A stretch of DNA of 64,000 nt from contig JANRID010000040.1 in the NCBI GenBank assembly GCA_033765305.1, positions 1-64,000 on the forward strand. Reading direction: 5' to 3'. This DNA is from RDXT01 sp033765305 (GTDB lineage Bacteria > Bacteroidota > Bacteroidia > J057). Positions 34,384 through 43,053 of the stretch are shown here, piece after piece. Each line of letters opens with the position of its first letter. Position 1 is the first letter of the stretch. The notes beneath the pieces are model-generated. The model did not search any database, was not told where the DNA came from, and was given only the letters and a program-made list of their open reading frames with translations. A program made the position numbers and the translations under genes.

Positions 34384-34803
34384 TCAACTGCCGCCCAGCA
34401 GGGCTGCCGCAAGGAGGCCCCGCAGCGTCCAGGCCAGGGTGCGGAGCCAGTTGCTGCGGATCAGGCGGCGGATCAGCACGGGGTCGTGCTGCGCGCCCAG
34501 GCGCGCATGCAGCGGCATCTGGACCAGAAAGGTGCTCCCCCAGATCAGCCCCAGCAGCGCCAGCCCGGCATACGCCGCAGCACCGGGCCGGAAGCCGCAC
34601 AGCAGCACCGCTGCAGCCAGCTCCGCCAGCATCAGGGGCGCCACCAGACGGCCCGTCAGGCGCTGGTGTGCCAGCTCGTAGCCGCTGAAGGTCCCGGTGC
34701 CGACCCGCAGCAGCAGCGGATAATGCACCAGCTGCACAAACCAGATCAGGCCGCAGAGCATCCAGGCAGATGCGGCGTGGAATACCGGAAGCCATTGAAC
34801 CAT
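34384..34803 (-). CDS. Conserved small integral membrane protein
   Basis: 139 residues with four hydrophobic helices (about 7-25, 52-72, 77-95 and 115-135). Between the first two is the pattern FVQLVHYPLL ... FSGYELAHQRLTGRLV, which recurs in uncharacterised bacterial membrane proteins of this size. No catalytic motif is evident apart from the conserved histidines. It lies upstream of kdsB on the same strand. Function unknown. Confidence 0.7.
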   Translation of the reverse strand: MVQWLPVFHAASAWMLCGLIWFVQLVHYPLLLRVGTGTFSGYELAHQRLTGRLVAPLMLAELAAAVLLCGFRPGAAAYAGLALLGLIWGSTFLVQMPLHARLGAQHDPVLIRRLIRSNWLRTLAWTLRGLLAAALLGGS

Positions 34804-34992
34804 ATGCCAGTCGGTTGCAGGAAAAACCAGGGCATATGCCGGGCAAAACAGCTGGATAATACAATCCGGGAACTATCCCGCCGGGCACAGCCAAATAAAT
34901 CCGTATATTCGCAGGAGCAAACCAGGTTTCACATACCAGATCCGGCGCCCTGCCGTTTGAAACCTGAAAGGTACGTTTACGGTTCTCGAACC

Positions 34993-36924
34993 ATGCATCG
35001 ATTGTTTCTGATCACGTCTTTGTGCTTCCTGCTGCGGCCCGCAGCGCTGCTTGCGCAGCGGGAATCCACCATTCTGGACCACCGGGACCGGATCCGGATC
35101 ACCCGGATGGACGTGCTGAACTCGCCGCACCGGGAAACCAACCTCTCCATCACGCCCGACGGCAAAATCATCTACTTCATGTCGCTGCGCGGCGGGCAGG
35201 AATGGTCCTGGAGCTACATGACCTACCGGGGCGATTCCGTTTTCGACGGCGACATCTGGTATTCGCAGAAGACCGGTACCGCCTGGGCCCGGCCCAAGTG
35301 CATGCCCTACGGCATCAACACCCGTCAGGGCGAGGACGAGCCCACCGTAAGCCCCGACGGACGCACGGTCTATTACCAGAGCTGGAATGAATTCTGGCAG
35401 TTCACCGGCGGCCCGTATTACAAAGCCTCGCGCGAAGGCAGCAGCTGGGGCAGGCCCCAGGGCCTCGGCGGCGGCATCACGGAGTTTTTCAAGCTCATCC
35501 ACGCCACCGACGGCATGAGCATTTCGCCCGACGAAAAACGGTTCATCGTCGCAGCAGGCCCGGAGTACGACCAGCCGATGGATCTCTACATGAGCAAAAA
35601 GTCGGATTACGGGTGGAGCTACTGCCAAAAGCTAGGCATCAGCACCCCCGGCGACGAACGCTCTGCGTTCATCGCCGCCGACGGCAAAACGCTCTATTTC
35701 GCCTCCGACGGCTACCGAGGCTTCGGCGGGCTGGATATTTTCAAAACCACCCTCAACCCTGACGGCTCCTTCGGCGAGGTGATCAACATCGGCGCACCGT
35801 TCAATACACCCGCTGACGATTACGGATTTATCCTCACCGCTGACGGCAATGAGGCGTATTTCATCCGCAATGGCGACATCTACTTCGCCGACCTCACCGA
35901 GGCCGATGTGCGCATCAAGCCCACGACCGCCACGGTGGCCCATACCCTCACCGGTACCGTCAAGGACAGCGCATCGCTCAAAGGCCTGACGGCACAGATC
36001 ACCCTGCTGGATGCCCGCACCAAGCTGGTGATCGATAAAACTGCCACCAATACGGCAGGCAAATACAGCATTCAGCTGCCCAACCAGGCCCGGATCATCG
36101 ATCAGGTGGTGACGGTGGACGGATATCCGTCCAAACGCCGCCGCCTGACCATCGAGGCAAAATCGTACAGCCAGACCTATCCGTCCAATTTCCTGATGGG
36201 CAAACCGGCCGAGCCGCCCGTCCTGGCTCCGCCGATCGCCACCGTGCCGCCGCCGGCACCTCAGCCGGCGCCCCTCCCGGTGCAGCCGGCACCGCAGCCC
36301 ATCGGCCCGACCCGCTCCGATCCGGTTCCCGTCAAGCCGGTACCGGTTCCCGTCAAGCCCGTAGACCCGTATTCCTTCGAAGGGATTGCCCGCAACAACC
36401 TCGTGCTGCTGCTCGATGTCTCTGCATCGATGAACAAGCCCGAAAAGCTCCAGCTGCTCAAACAGTCCTTCACCCGCATGCTCACCCACATGCGCGGCGA
36501 AGACCTGATTTCCATCATCATCTACTCGGGCGACGCCGCCGTCGTGCTCGACGGGGTCTCTGCCGCCAACAAGCAGGCCATTACCCGCGCATTGGACAAC
36601 CTGCGCTCCTCCGGCTCCACCAACGGCAAAAATGCCCTGCGCCGGGCCTACGCGCTCGCGCAGGAAAACCTCATCCCCGCAGGCAACAACCGCATCATCC
36701 TGGCTACCGACGGCTACTTCGAAGTGGAGGAACTGTATGGCATTGCGCAGAAAAGCTCCAACCAGCAGATCAAGCTCTCGGTGCTGGCCTACGGCAAGCT
36801 GCCCAAGGAAAAAATCGCCGAGCTGGAGCAGCTGGCCCGCTACGGCGGCGGCAATTTTGCCAATGTAACCCCGGAAAATGCCGACGAGGCGCTGCTGAAA
36901 GAGGCGAAAGCCGTCCGCAACTAA
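34993..36924 (+). CDS. Secreted PD40 beta-propeller and von Willebrand A domain fusion protein
   Basis: 643 residues from the ATG at 34993; the open frame extends far upstream through the antisense of kdsB, but only this ATG starts a signal peptide (LFLITSLCFLLRPAALLAQ). Residues 45-300 carry PD40/TolB-type propeller blades (TNLSITPDGKIIYFMS, DEPTVSPDGRTVYYQS, AFIAADGKTLYFASDG). About 315-400 is a carboxypeptidase-like beta domain. About 410-455 is a Pro/Val-rich linker with repeated PVPVKP. About 465-640 is a VWA domain with a full metal site: DVSAS, then T in SGSTNG, then D in ATDGYF. VWA domains bind protein ligands through Mg. The parts suggest a periplasmic or surface assembly protein. 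A two-helix membrane protein follows ten bases later. Confidence 0.88.
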   Translation: MHRLFLITSLCFLLRPAALLAQRESTILDHRDRIRITRMDVLNSPHRETNLSITPDGKIIYFMSLRGGQEWSWSYMTYRGDSVFDGDIWYSQKTGTAWARPKCMPYGINTRQGEDEPTVSPDGRTVYYQSWNEFWQFTGGPYYKASREGSSWGRPQGLGGGITEFFKLIHATDGMSISPDEKRFIVAAGPEYDQPMDLYMSKKSDYGWSYCQKLGISTPGDERSAFIAADGKTLYFASDGYRGFGGLDIFKTTLNPDGSFGEVINIGAPFNTPADDYGFILTADGNEAYFIRNGDIYFADLTEADVRIKPTTATVAHTLTGTVKDSASLKGLTAQITLLDARTKLVIDKTATNTAGKYSIQLPNQARIIDQVVTVDGYPSKRRRLTIEAKSYSQTYPSNFLMGKPAEPPVLAPPIATVPPPAPQPAPLPVQPAPQPIGPTRSDPVPVKPVPVPVKPVDPYSFEGIARNNLVLLLDVSASMNKPEKLQLLKQSFTRMLTHMRGEDLISIIIYSGDAAVVLDGVSAANKQAITRALDNLRSSGSTNGKNALRRAYALAQENLIPAGNNRIILATDGYFEVEELYGIAQKSSNQQIKLSVLAYGKLPKEKIAELEQLARYGGGNFANVTPENADEALLKEAKAVRN

Positions 36925-36933
36925 GCACACCCT

Positions 36934-37452
36934 ATGGAAATCACACAAGAAAGCCGGGAACTGGTGGTCGGGGAGCAGCGCTCCTTCATGCCGGGGGTCA
37001 TCAGCATCGCAGCCATCGGGGCCGGGCTCTCGCTGACCCTCGGCGCTGTCAAATCCTACGGATTTCAGGCCTGGTACCGGACGTATTACTGGCTGGGCCT
37101 GCTGATTGCGCTGGTGGCGGGGGCGGCCTATCTGACGCTGTTTTCCGCGCGTACGCGCGTGACCCTGTCGGTGCCGGAAGGCACCCTGCGCTACGCGCAG
37201 CGCCGGCGCTTCCAGCCGGAAGCGGCGCAGGCCTGGAGCCTGAGCGAGGTGCAGCGCTTCGAGACGGAGGCTTACGGCGGCGGATACCGCCTGACCGCCC
37301 GGCTGCCGGACGGCGCGGCCGTCCTCTCCGGGATGATGCGCGACCGCCGGCGCTGCGAGCAGGCGGCAGGCCGCTTCAATGCGGGCCTGAACCGCTACCG
37401 CGCTACCAGCGCCGAAGCCACACGTGCTGCTTCGCCTGCGGACGCCGGATAA
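36934..37452 (+). CDS. Two-helix membrane protein of unknown function
   Basis: 172 residues. Two membrane segments (about 22-42 and 52-72) are joined by a short loop (VKSYGFQAWYRTYYW), with a soluble C-terminal domain rich in Arg (TLRYAQRRRFQPEA, LSGMMRDRRRCEQA). It is nine bases downstream of the PD40-VWA gene and thus probably in the same transcript. The last 50 bases overlap the end of the methyltransferase gene on the other strand. No family was recognised. Confidence 0.72.
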   Translation: MEITQESRELVVGEQRSFMPGVISIAAIGAGLSLTLGAVKSYGFQAWYRTYYWLGLLIALVAGAAYLTLFSARTRVTLSVPEGTLRYAQRRRFQPEAAQAWSLSEVQRFETEAYGGGYRLTARLPDGAAVLSGMMRDRRRCEQAAGRFNAGLNRYRATSAEATRAASPADAG

Positions 37453-38182
37453 AGCACAGCCCCATCGACAGCAGGTCGATGCTGAGGGTCACCTCCGGCA
37501 GCCGGGCCACCGCCTGCCATGCTGCCCACATGTCCTCCGACCATCGGATGTCGTCGAGCACCAGGATGCCGCCTGCCGGCATCAGGGGCAGCAGGCGTGA
37601 TACATACTCGAGGGTAGGCGCGCCGCGGTGGTTGCCGTCCAGCAGCACGTAGTCGGGCCGGTATCCGGCGGCAATCAGCCGGTCCAGGGATGCCGTGAAC
37701 TCGCCCGGCAGCACCTGGCCGCCGAAGCCTTCGGCGTGCAGGGCCTGCTGCGCCCGTTCCGCCAGGCCGGGATCGCCTTCGAGCCCGGTAAAGGCCATCT
37801 CAGGCCAGCCGCTCAGCTGGTACCGTGCCGAAAACCCCAGGCTGACGCCGAGTTCGAGCCCCTGCCGGGGCTGATAGCGGCGGCAGAGCCGCAGGAGCAG
37901 CTCGCCGTCGCGGCGGTGCCGCGCGCTCCGGCGCGCCAGGTCCGCAATCCGGACGGTTCGGAGGCCGCCGCTGCCGCCGGCGCCATAGTCCTGCATCCGG
38001 ATCTGTTCGGAGCTCCGGGCCAGGGTGCGCCGCTGTGCTTCGATCCGGGCGCCGGCTTCGCTGGGCTGGTGCCGGACTACGGTCTGGAAGCAGTCGTACA
38101 GAAAGGGGGAATGCAGCCATTGCGCGCCCTGGGCGCGCCGGAGGTATTCGCCCAGCCCCAGCGGAAAAAAGGCATGTTTCAT
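37403..38182 (-). CDS. SAM-dependent methyltransferase, O-methyltransferase-like
   Basis: 259 residues from the ATG at 38182 (an ATG at 38191 is also open). The N-terminal LGEYLRRAQGAQWLHSPFLYDCF is a pattern typical of a Bacteroidota methyltransferase group. The Rossmann core has the SAM-binding motif LELGVSLGFSARYQL, an acidic strand end TGLEGDPG, then YVLLDGNHRGAPTLEY and GGILVLDDIRW, as in class I O-methyltransferases. The target molecule is unknown. The gene converges with the small membrane protein gene and overlaps it by 50 bases. Confidence 0.85.
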   Translation of the reverse strand: MKHAFFPLGLGEYLRRAQGAQWLHSPFLYDCFQTVVRHQPSEAGARIEAQRRTLARSSEQIRMQDYGAGGSGGLRTVRIADLARRSARHRRDGELLLRLCRRYQPRQGLELGVSLGFSARYQLSGWPEMAFTGLEGDPGLAERAQQALHAEGFGGQVLPGEFTASLDRLIAAGYRPDYVLLDGNHRGAPTLEYVSRLLPLMPAGGILVLDDIRWSEDMWAAWQAVARLPEVTLSIDLLSMGLCFIRRPQAKQHVWLRRW

Positions 38183-38220
38183 CGGCTGCAAGATACGAGC
38201 CCTGCGCGGGATAAACGGAA

Positions 38221-38245
38221 ACAGCCGCCCGGAAGGGGCGGCTGT
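38221..38245 (-). terminator. Terminator of clpC
   Basis: A 10-bp stem ACAGCCGCCC/GGGCGGCTGT with a 5-base loop lies 21 bases beyond the clpC stop. On the minus strand it is followed by TTCCGTTT, a weak T-run. Confidence 0.55.
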
Positions 38246-38265
38246 ATTGCGGTCTCAGGGCCGGA

Positions 38266-40779
38266 TCACCCTTCCTGCACGTCGGCGATGGTGCGCTTGC
38301 CGACGGTGACGGTGATTTTCTCGCTTTCCTTGTCGAAGTCCACGAAGAGTACGTCGCCGTCTTCGGCGGGGGTCTCCAGGATCTGGTCGGCGATGGCGTC
38401 TTCGAGGTATTTCTGAATGGCGCGCTGCAGCGGACGGGCGCCAAACTGCTTGTCGAAGCCTTTTTCAGCGATAAAGTCCTTGGCGGCCTGCGTCAGCTCC
38501 ACATCGAAGCCGCGCTCGCGGATGCGTGCGAACACGCTCTTGAGCTGCAGATCGATGATGCGCATGATGTGCTCCTTGTCCAGCTCGTTGAAGATGATCA
38601 CTTCGTCGATCCGGTTGAGGAATTCAGGACGGAAGACCTTGCGCATGGCGCCTTCGAGGGTAGAGCGGACCACATCGCTGCTCTGGCCCTCCCGGGAAGA
38701 GGTGCTGAAGCCGACTCCGGCGCCGAAGGCTTTGAGTTCCTTGACCCCCACGTTGGAGGTCATGATGATGACGCAGTTTTTGAAATCCACGCGGCGGCCC
38801 AGGCCGTCGGTCAGGATGCCGTCGTCGAGCACCTGGAGGAGGATGTTGAAGATATCCGGGTGGGCCTTCTCGATCTCGTCGAGCAGCACGACGGAGTAGG
38901 GGCGGCGGCGGACGCGCTCGGTGAGCTGGCCGCCTTCTTCATAGCCCACATATCCGGGCGGCGCGCCGATGAGGCGGGAGACGGTGAATTTCTCCATGTA
39001 TTCGCTCATATCCATGCGGATGAGCGCCTCTTCGGTGTCGAACATATAGCGGGCGAGCGCCTTGGCGAGCTCCGTTTTCCCCACGCCGGTCTGGCCGAGG
39101 AAGATAAAGGAACCGATGGGCTTGCCGGGATTCTTCAGGCCGAGGCGGGAGCGCTTGATGGCCTTGACAAGCTTTTCAATGGCATCGTCCTGGCCGATGA
39201 TGGCGCCGCGCAGGTCTTCGGCCATGGTCTTCAGCTTGGCGACCTCGCCGGCGGCGACCTTGGTCACGGGCACGCCCGTGATCATGGACACCACGGCTGC
39301 CACATCGTCTTCGGTGACGGTGTAGCGCTTGTTCTTGGTTTCTTCTTCCCAGTCTACCTTGGCCTGCTCCAGCTCTTCGAGCAGGCGTTTTTCCTGGTCG
39401 CGGAGCTTGGCGGCCTCCTCGTACTTCTGGCTCTTGACGACGCGGTTTTTATTCTCCTTCACCTCCTCGATGCGGGCTTCGAGGTCCAGGATGCTCTGGG
39501 GCACGTGGATGTTGGTGATGTGCACGCGGCTGCCGGCCTCGTCGAGCACGTCGATGGCCTTGTCCGGGAAGAAGCGGTCGGAGATATAGCGGTCGGAGAG
39601 CTTGACGCAGGCGTCGATGGCCTCGTCGGTGTAGTTGACGTTGTGGTGATCCTCGTACTTGGACTTGATGTTGTAGAGGATGCGCAGCGTCTCCTCGGAG
39701 GTCGTCGGCTCGACGATCACCTTCTGGAAGCGGCGTTCGAGCGCGCCGTCCTTCTCGATATACTGGCGGTATTCGTCGAGGGTGGTAGCGCCGATGCACT
39801 GAATCTCGCCGCGGGCGAGGGCAGGCTTGAAGATATTGGAGGCATCGAGGGAGCCGGAAGCGCCGCCTGCGCCTACGATGGTGTGGAGCTCATCGATGAA
39901 GAGGATGACATCGGGCGATTTTTCCAGCTCGGCCATGACGGCCTTCATGCGCTCTTCGAACTGGCCGCGGTATTTGGTGCCGGCCACGAGGGAGGCGATG
40001 TCGAGGGTGACGACGCGCTTGTTGTACAGCACGCGGCTGACCTTGCGCTGGATGATGCGGAGGGCGAGGCCTTCGGCGATGGCGGTTTTGCCCACGCCGG
40101 GTTCACCGATGAGCACGGGGTTATTTTTCTTGCGGCGGCTCAGAATCTGCGCAACCCGTTCGATTTCGCGGTCGCGGCCCACGATGGGATCGAGTTTCCC
40201 TTCCTCGGCAGCCTTGGTCAGGTCACGGCCGAAGTTGTCGAGCACGGGCGTTTTGGACTTGGTCTGTTTTCTCGGGCGGTCGCCGGGGGAGCTCATTTCG
40301 GAGGATTCAGGAGATTCGCTGGATACGGACATACGCGGAGATTCAGTCTCGTCTTTAGGGTCAATTTCCGCCCGGACCAGATCGTAGGTCACGCTGAGGC
40401 GGTTGAGAATTTGGGCTGCCACATTGTTTTCCTCCCGGAGGATGGAGAGCAGCAGGTGTTCAGTGCCGATAACGGCGCTTTTGAGCAGCTTGGCTTCGAG
40501 GCGGGTGATTTTAAGCACTTTCTCCGCCTGGCGGGTCAGGGGCAGATTTTGCTGGGGCATGGAGGATGCGGTGCCGCGGACGGCATTCTCGATCGCCTTG
40601 CGCAGCTGTCCGCGCTCGACATTGAGGGACTGGAGAATTTTGATCGCCATCCCTTCGCCTTCGCGGATGATGCCCAGCAACAGATGTTCCGGACCGATGT
40701 AGTCATGGCCGAGCCGGATCGCTTCTTCCCTGCTGAGGGAGATGACGTCCTTGACCCGATCTGAAAAGTTAGATTCCAT
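38266..40779 (-). CDS. clpC: ATP-dependent Clp protease ATP-binding subunit ClpC
   Basis: 837 residues. It unfolds proteins and feeds them to ClpP. Two Clp N-terminal repeats (about 4-140: IGPEHLLLGIIREGEG and IGTEHLLLSILREENN) precede a Ser/Pro linker. The first AAA domain has Walker A GEPGVGKT near 216, then a UvrB/C-like M motif (SQKYEEAAKLRDQEK, near 445), which marks ClpC rather than ClpA. The second AAA domain has Walker A GQTGVGKT near 555, followed by the substrate-channel GYVGYEEGG and a C-terminal D2 lid. A promoter (40817-40847) is recognisable. No CtsR or McsAB genes are nearby, in line with their absence in this phylum. Confidence 0.96.
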   Translation of the reverse strand: MESNFSDRVKDVISLSREEAIRLGHDYIGPEHLLLGIIREGEGMAIKILQSLNVERGQLRKAIENAVRGTASSMPQQNLPLTRQAEKVLKITRLEAKLLKSAVIGTEHLLLSILREENNVAAQILNRLSVTYDLVRAEIDPKDETESPRMSVSSESPESSEMSSPGDRPRKQTKSKTPVLDNFGRDLTKAAEEGKLDPIVGRDREIERVAQILSRRKKNNPVLIGEPGVGKTAIAEGLALRIIQRKVSRVLYNKRVVTLDIASLVAGTKYRGQFEERMKAVMAELEKSPDVILFIDELHTIVGAGGASGSLDASNIFKPALARGEIQCIGATTLDEYRQYIEKDGALERRFQKVIVEPTTSEETLRILYNIKSKYEDHHNVNYTDEAIDACVKLSDRYISDRFFPDKAIDVLDEAGSRVHITNIHVPQSILDLEARIEEVKENKNRVVKSQKYEEAAKLRDQEKRLLEELEQAKVDWEEETKNKRYTVTEDDVAAVVSMITGVPVTKVAAGEVAKLKTMAEDLRGAIIGQDDAIEKLVKAIKRSRLGLKNPGKPIGSFIFLGQTGVGKTELAKALARYMFDTEEALIRMDMSEYMEKFTVSRLIGAPPGYVGYEEGGQLTERVRRRPYSVVLLDEIEKAHPDIFNILLQVLDDGILTDGLGRRVDFKNCVIIMTSNVGVKELKAFGAGVGFSTSSREGQSSDVVRSTLEGAMRKVFRPEFLNRIDEVIIFNELDKEHIMRIIDLQLKSVFARIRERGFDVELTQAAKDFIAEKGFDKQFGARPLQRAIQKYLEDAIADQILETPAEDGDVLFVDFDKESEKITVTVGKRTIADVQEG

Positions 40780-40816
40780 ACAGTACGCTCCTGACGATGG
40801 TGAGAATCGTATCGGG

Positions 40817-40847
40817 TTAATCTAGCCGGAACCGTGCCGGTTTTCAA
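40817..40847 (-). promoter_or_regulatory. Promoter of clpC
   Basis: On the minus strand TTG (40847-40845), a 20-bp spacer and TAGATTAA (40824-40817), a six-of-eight match to TAnnTTTG. The transcript would start about 30 bases before the ATG at 40779. Confidence 0.5.
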
Positions 40848-40851
40848 TAAG

Positions 40852-40866
40852 CTGACAGCTTGTCAG
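40852..40866. repeat. Inverted repeat between nuoH and clpC
   Basis: CTGACA-GCT-TGTCAG, a perfect 6-3-6 inverted repeat, lies just upstream of the clpC promoter and 38 bases after nuoH. It may be a weak terminator of nuoH (CTTATT follows on the minus strand) or an operator for clpC. It is not a CIRCE element. Confidence 0.4.
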
Positions 40867-40904
40867 GTTATGCATCTAACGGAATCGGGCCTCAAGTGTT
40901 TCGC

Positions 40905-41981
40905 TCAGGCCTGATCCGCTGCGTAGATCGTGTACACTGCCACAGCCGTCGCGATCAGCATGAGATTGGCGAGGGCCAGGGGCAGGAAGCGCTTCCAGCC
41001 GAGATCCATCAGCTGGTTGTATTTGAAGCGCGGGAGCGTCCAGCGTACCCAGATGAATACGAATGCAAAGAAGACCGTTTTGAGGGAGAACCACCCGAAT
41101 CCCCAGGCGAGCTGGCCGATCCAGCCCCAGTCTGCAACGCCGAGGGCGCTTTCAAACGGGCCGAGGTAGCCGCCCATGAAGAGCGTGGTGATCATCATCG
41201 AGCCGGTCACTACGTGAATATACTCCGCCAGGAAGAAGGCTGCAAATTTCATCGAGCTGTATTCGGTATGAAACCCGCCTACAAGCTCCTGCTCCGCCTC
41301 CACGAGGTCGAAGGGTGCGCGGTTGGCCTCGGCGAAGGCGCAGACGACAAAGATGAGGAACCCGATGGGGTTGATGAGCACATTCCACGCGCCCCGCTGC
41401 GCCTCCACGATGGCGCCCGGCGAGAGGAAGCCGCCTTCGCCCTCGAAGCGCGCATTGGTCAGCAGCACGACACTGACGATGGAGAGGCCCATGGCCAGCT
41501 CATAGCTGATCATCTGCGCCGAGGAGCGCAGCCCGCCCATGAGGGAATATTTGTTGTTCGACGACCAGCCGGCGAGGGTGATGCCGTAGACGGAGATCGA
41601 CGTGATGGCCAGGGCGTACAGGATGCCGATGTTGACGTTGGCTACGGCAATGAAGCCGCCGGTAGCCTCGGTGAAGGGAGCATCCACCTTCGCGAAGGGG
41701 GTGACCCCGATGGTGATCAGGGCAATGCTCACGGCAATGACCGGCGCGATAAAGTGCATCAGCCGGTCGGAAGCGGTGGGAATGATGTCTTCCTTGAGCA
41801 GCAGCTTGAGCACGTCCGCGAAGGGCTGCAGCAGGCCCAGCGGGCCCACGCGGTTGGGTCCTTTGCGCTGCTGAATCCAGGCGGAAATCTTGCGCTCGAA
41901 GTACACGGAATAGGCGGCGCCCAGGATCAGCCCCACGATGATGAGCAGGATCAGGACCAGTGCAAAGACAATCGCTCCCAT
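40905..41981 (-). CDS. nuoH: NADH-quinone oxidoreductase subunit H
   Basis: 358 residues, eight or nine membrane helices. NuoH (ND1) is the membrane subunit of complex I that forms part of the quinone site next to the peripheral arm. Family motifs are the ERKISAWIQQRKGPNRVGP block near residues 29-47, AEANRAPFDLVEAEQELVGGFHTEYS near 218-243 and the late VRWTLPRFKYNQLMDLGWK near 315. No other nuo gene is within the window on either side, so the subunit has been separated from the usual operon. It lies 25 bases downstream of a methyltransferase gene on the same strand. Confidence 0.96.
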   Translation of the reverse strand: MGAIVFALVLILLIIVGLILGAAYSVYFERKISAWIQQRKGPNRVGPLGLLQPFADVLKLLLKEDIIPTASDRLMHFIAPVIAVSIALITIGVTPFAKVDAPFTEATGGFIAVANVNIGILYALAITSISVYGITLAGWSSNNKYSLMGGLRSSAQMISYELAMGLSIVSVVLLTNARFEGEGGFLSPGAIVEAQRGAWNVLINPIGFLIFVVCAFAEANRAPFDLVEAEQELVGGFHTEYSSMKFAAFFLAEYIHVVTGSMMITTLFMGGYLGPFESALGVADWGWIGQLAWGFGWFSLKTVFFAFVFIWVRWTLPRFKYNQLMDLGWKRFLPLALANLMLIATAVAVYTIYAADQA

Positions 41982-42006
41982 ACGGCGAAGGTAGTAAAAG
42001 TTTTGT

Positions 42007-42837
42007 TCAGGCCGTAATATTAGGCAATCCCTCCGCCTGCTGCAAGGGCTCCACGACGTACCAGGCCGCAGTGGTCAGGCTTTCGCGCAGCGGCGGCACC
42101 GCCGCCAGCAGCCGGAGCTGCCTGCGGGGCCTGAGCCCGAATTTATAGCGGTAAATTGGATTGATCAGGAATAAGGTTCGCGCCAATATTACATGCCCGC
42201 TGCGGCGCAGGATGCGCTCGAAGCGTGCGATGGTCAGGCCGGTGTCCTGAATTTCGAGCAGGTCCGATACGATCTGCTCCGGCTCGCCCAGTGCGCGCAG
42301 CAGGCGCGCATAGGCTCCCCGCGGCAGCAGGTGCATCCATACCAGCTTGCTGCCCAGGCGGCTGCGGCAGATCTGCTGATGCCCGCCGAAGGGCATGTAC
42401 CACGGCGGAAAGCCGAAAAAGACCTTGCCGCCCGGTTTCAGAAAGCGGACAAGGTACGGGATGAAGCGCTCCTGCTCCGGAATGTGCTCGATGGTGTCTT
42501 TGAGCACGATCCAGTCGAACTGCCCGGCCCAGCGGGCCTCGAAGGCAGGGTCGTACACGTTCTGCGCGATGAATTCGGCCTGGCCTGCGGCAATTTCCTC
42601 CGCCATCAGCGCCTGTGCCGTGCGGATGCGGGACTCGCTCAGGTCCACCCCCAGGCACCAGGCGCCCTGCTCCGCGAAGGCGCGCAGCACGCCGCCTTCG
42701 CCGCAGCCGATTTCCATCACCCGCAGGCCGGAGCCGGTCTGCATCCAGGGCTGCAAAAATGGCAGGAGGTATTCGCGGGCGTTGTCCACCTGCTGCCGGA
42801 AACGGATCTCCAGATTGAGATGCTGATCGAGGGCCAT
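42007..42837 (-). CDS. Class I SAM-dependent methyltransferase
   Basis: 276 residues from the ATG at 42837; the one at 42846 is equivalent. The SAM motif VMEIGCGEGGVLRAFAE is near residue 40, followed by GVDLSESRI, then the catalytic-region pattern IVLKDTIEHIPEQERF and LKPGGKVFFGFPPWYMPFGGHQQ. The wording resembles UbiG/methyltransferase-11 proteins that act on small molecules or glycolipids. The acceptor is unknown. Placement directly upstream of the isolated nuoH gene hints at a link with quinones, but that is speculation. Confidence 0.85.
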   Translation of the reverse strand: MALDQHLNLEIRFRQQVDNAREYLLPFLQPWMQTGSGLRVMEIGCGEGGVLRAFAEQGAWCLGVDLSESRIRTAQALMAEEIAAGQAEFIAQNVYDPAFEARWAGQFDWIVLKDTIEHIPEQERFIPYLVRFLKPGGKVFFGFPPWYMPFGGHQQICRSRLGSKLVWMHLLPRGAYARLLRALGEPEQIVSDLLEIQDTGLTIARFERILRRSGHVILARTLFLINPIYRYKFGLRPRRQLRLLAAVPPLRESLTTAAWYVVEPLQQAEGLPNITA

Positions 42838-43053
42838 AGCCTGCAAACTACGGCATTTGCAGGGGAATTTGCCAGCGCAGGCCCTGGCCTGCGGCTCCGG
42901 AGGCCGGACATTTGCCTGCCGGCAAACGGATAAGATTTATGGCTGATTTTCAGCTGGTTATATACTTGGCGTAGTAGTAGTGTAGTGCAGTGCTGGTATT
43001 TTTCGGGTGAAATCGTGAGTTTGGAGGCTACCGTATTCTGAATTGCGCCTGAT

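Noticed and set aside
33514..34992. Upstream extension of the PD40-VWA reading frame through the antisense of kdsB and the small membrane protein gene
   Set aside because: The extension has no homology and overlaps two real genes. The ATG at 34993 starts a good signal peptide.
42013..42025. TAATATTAGG near the end of a methyltransferase gene as another copy of the CCTAAT operator
   Set aside because: It is within coding sequence, lacks the left half and has no promoter beside it.
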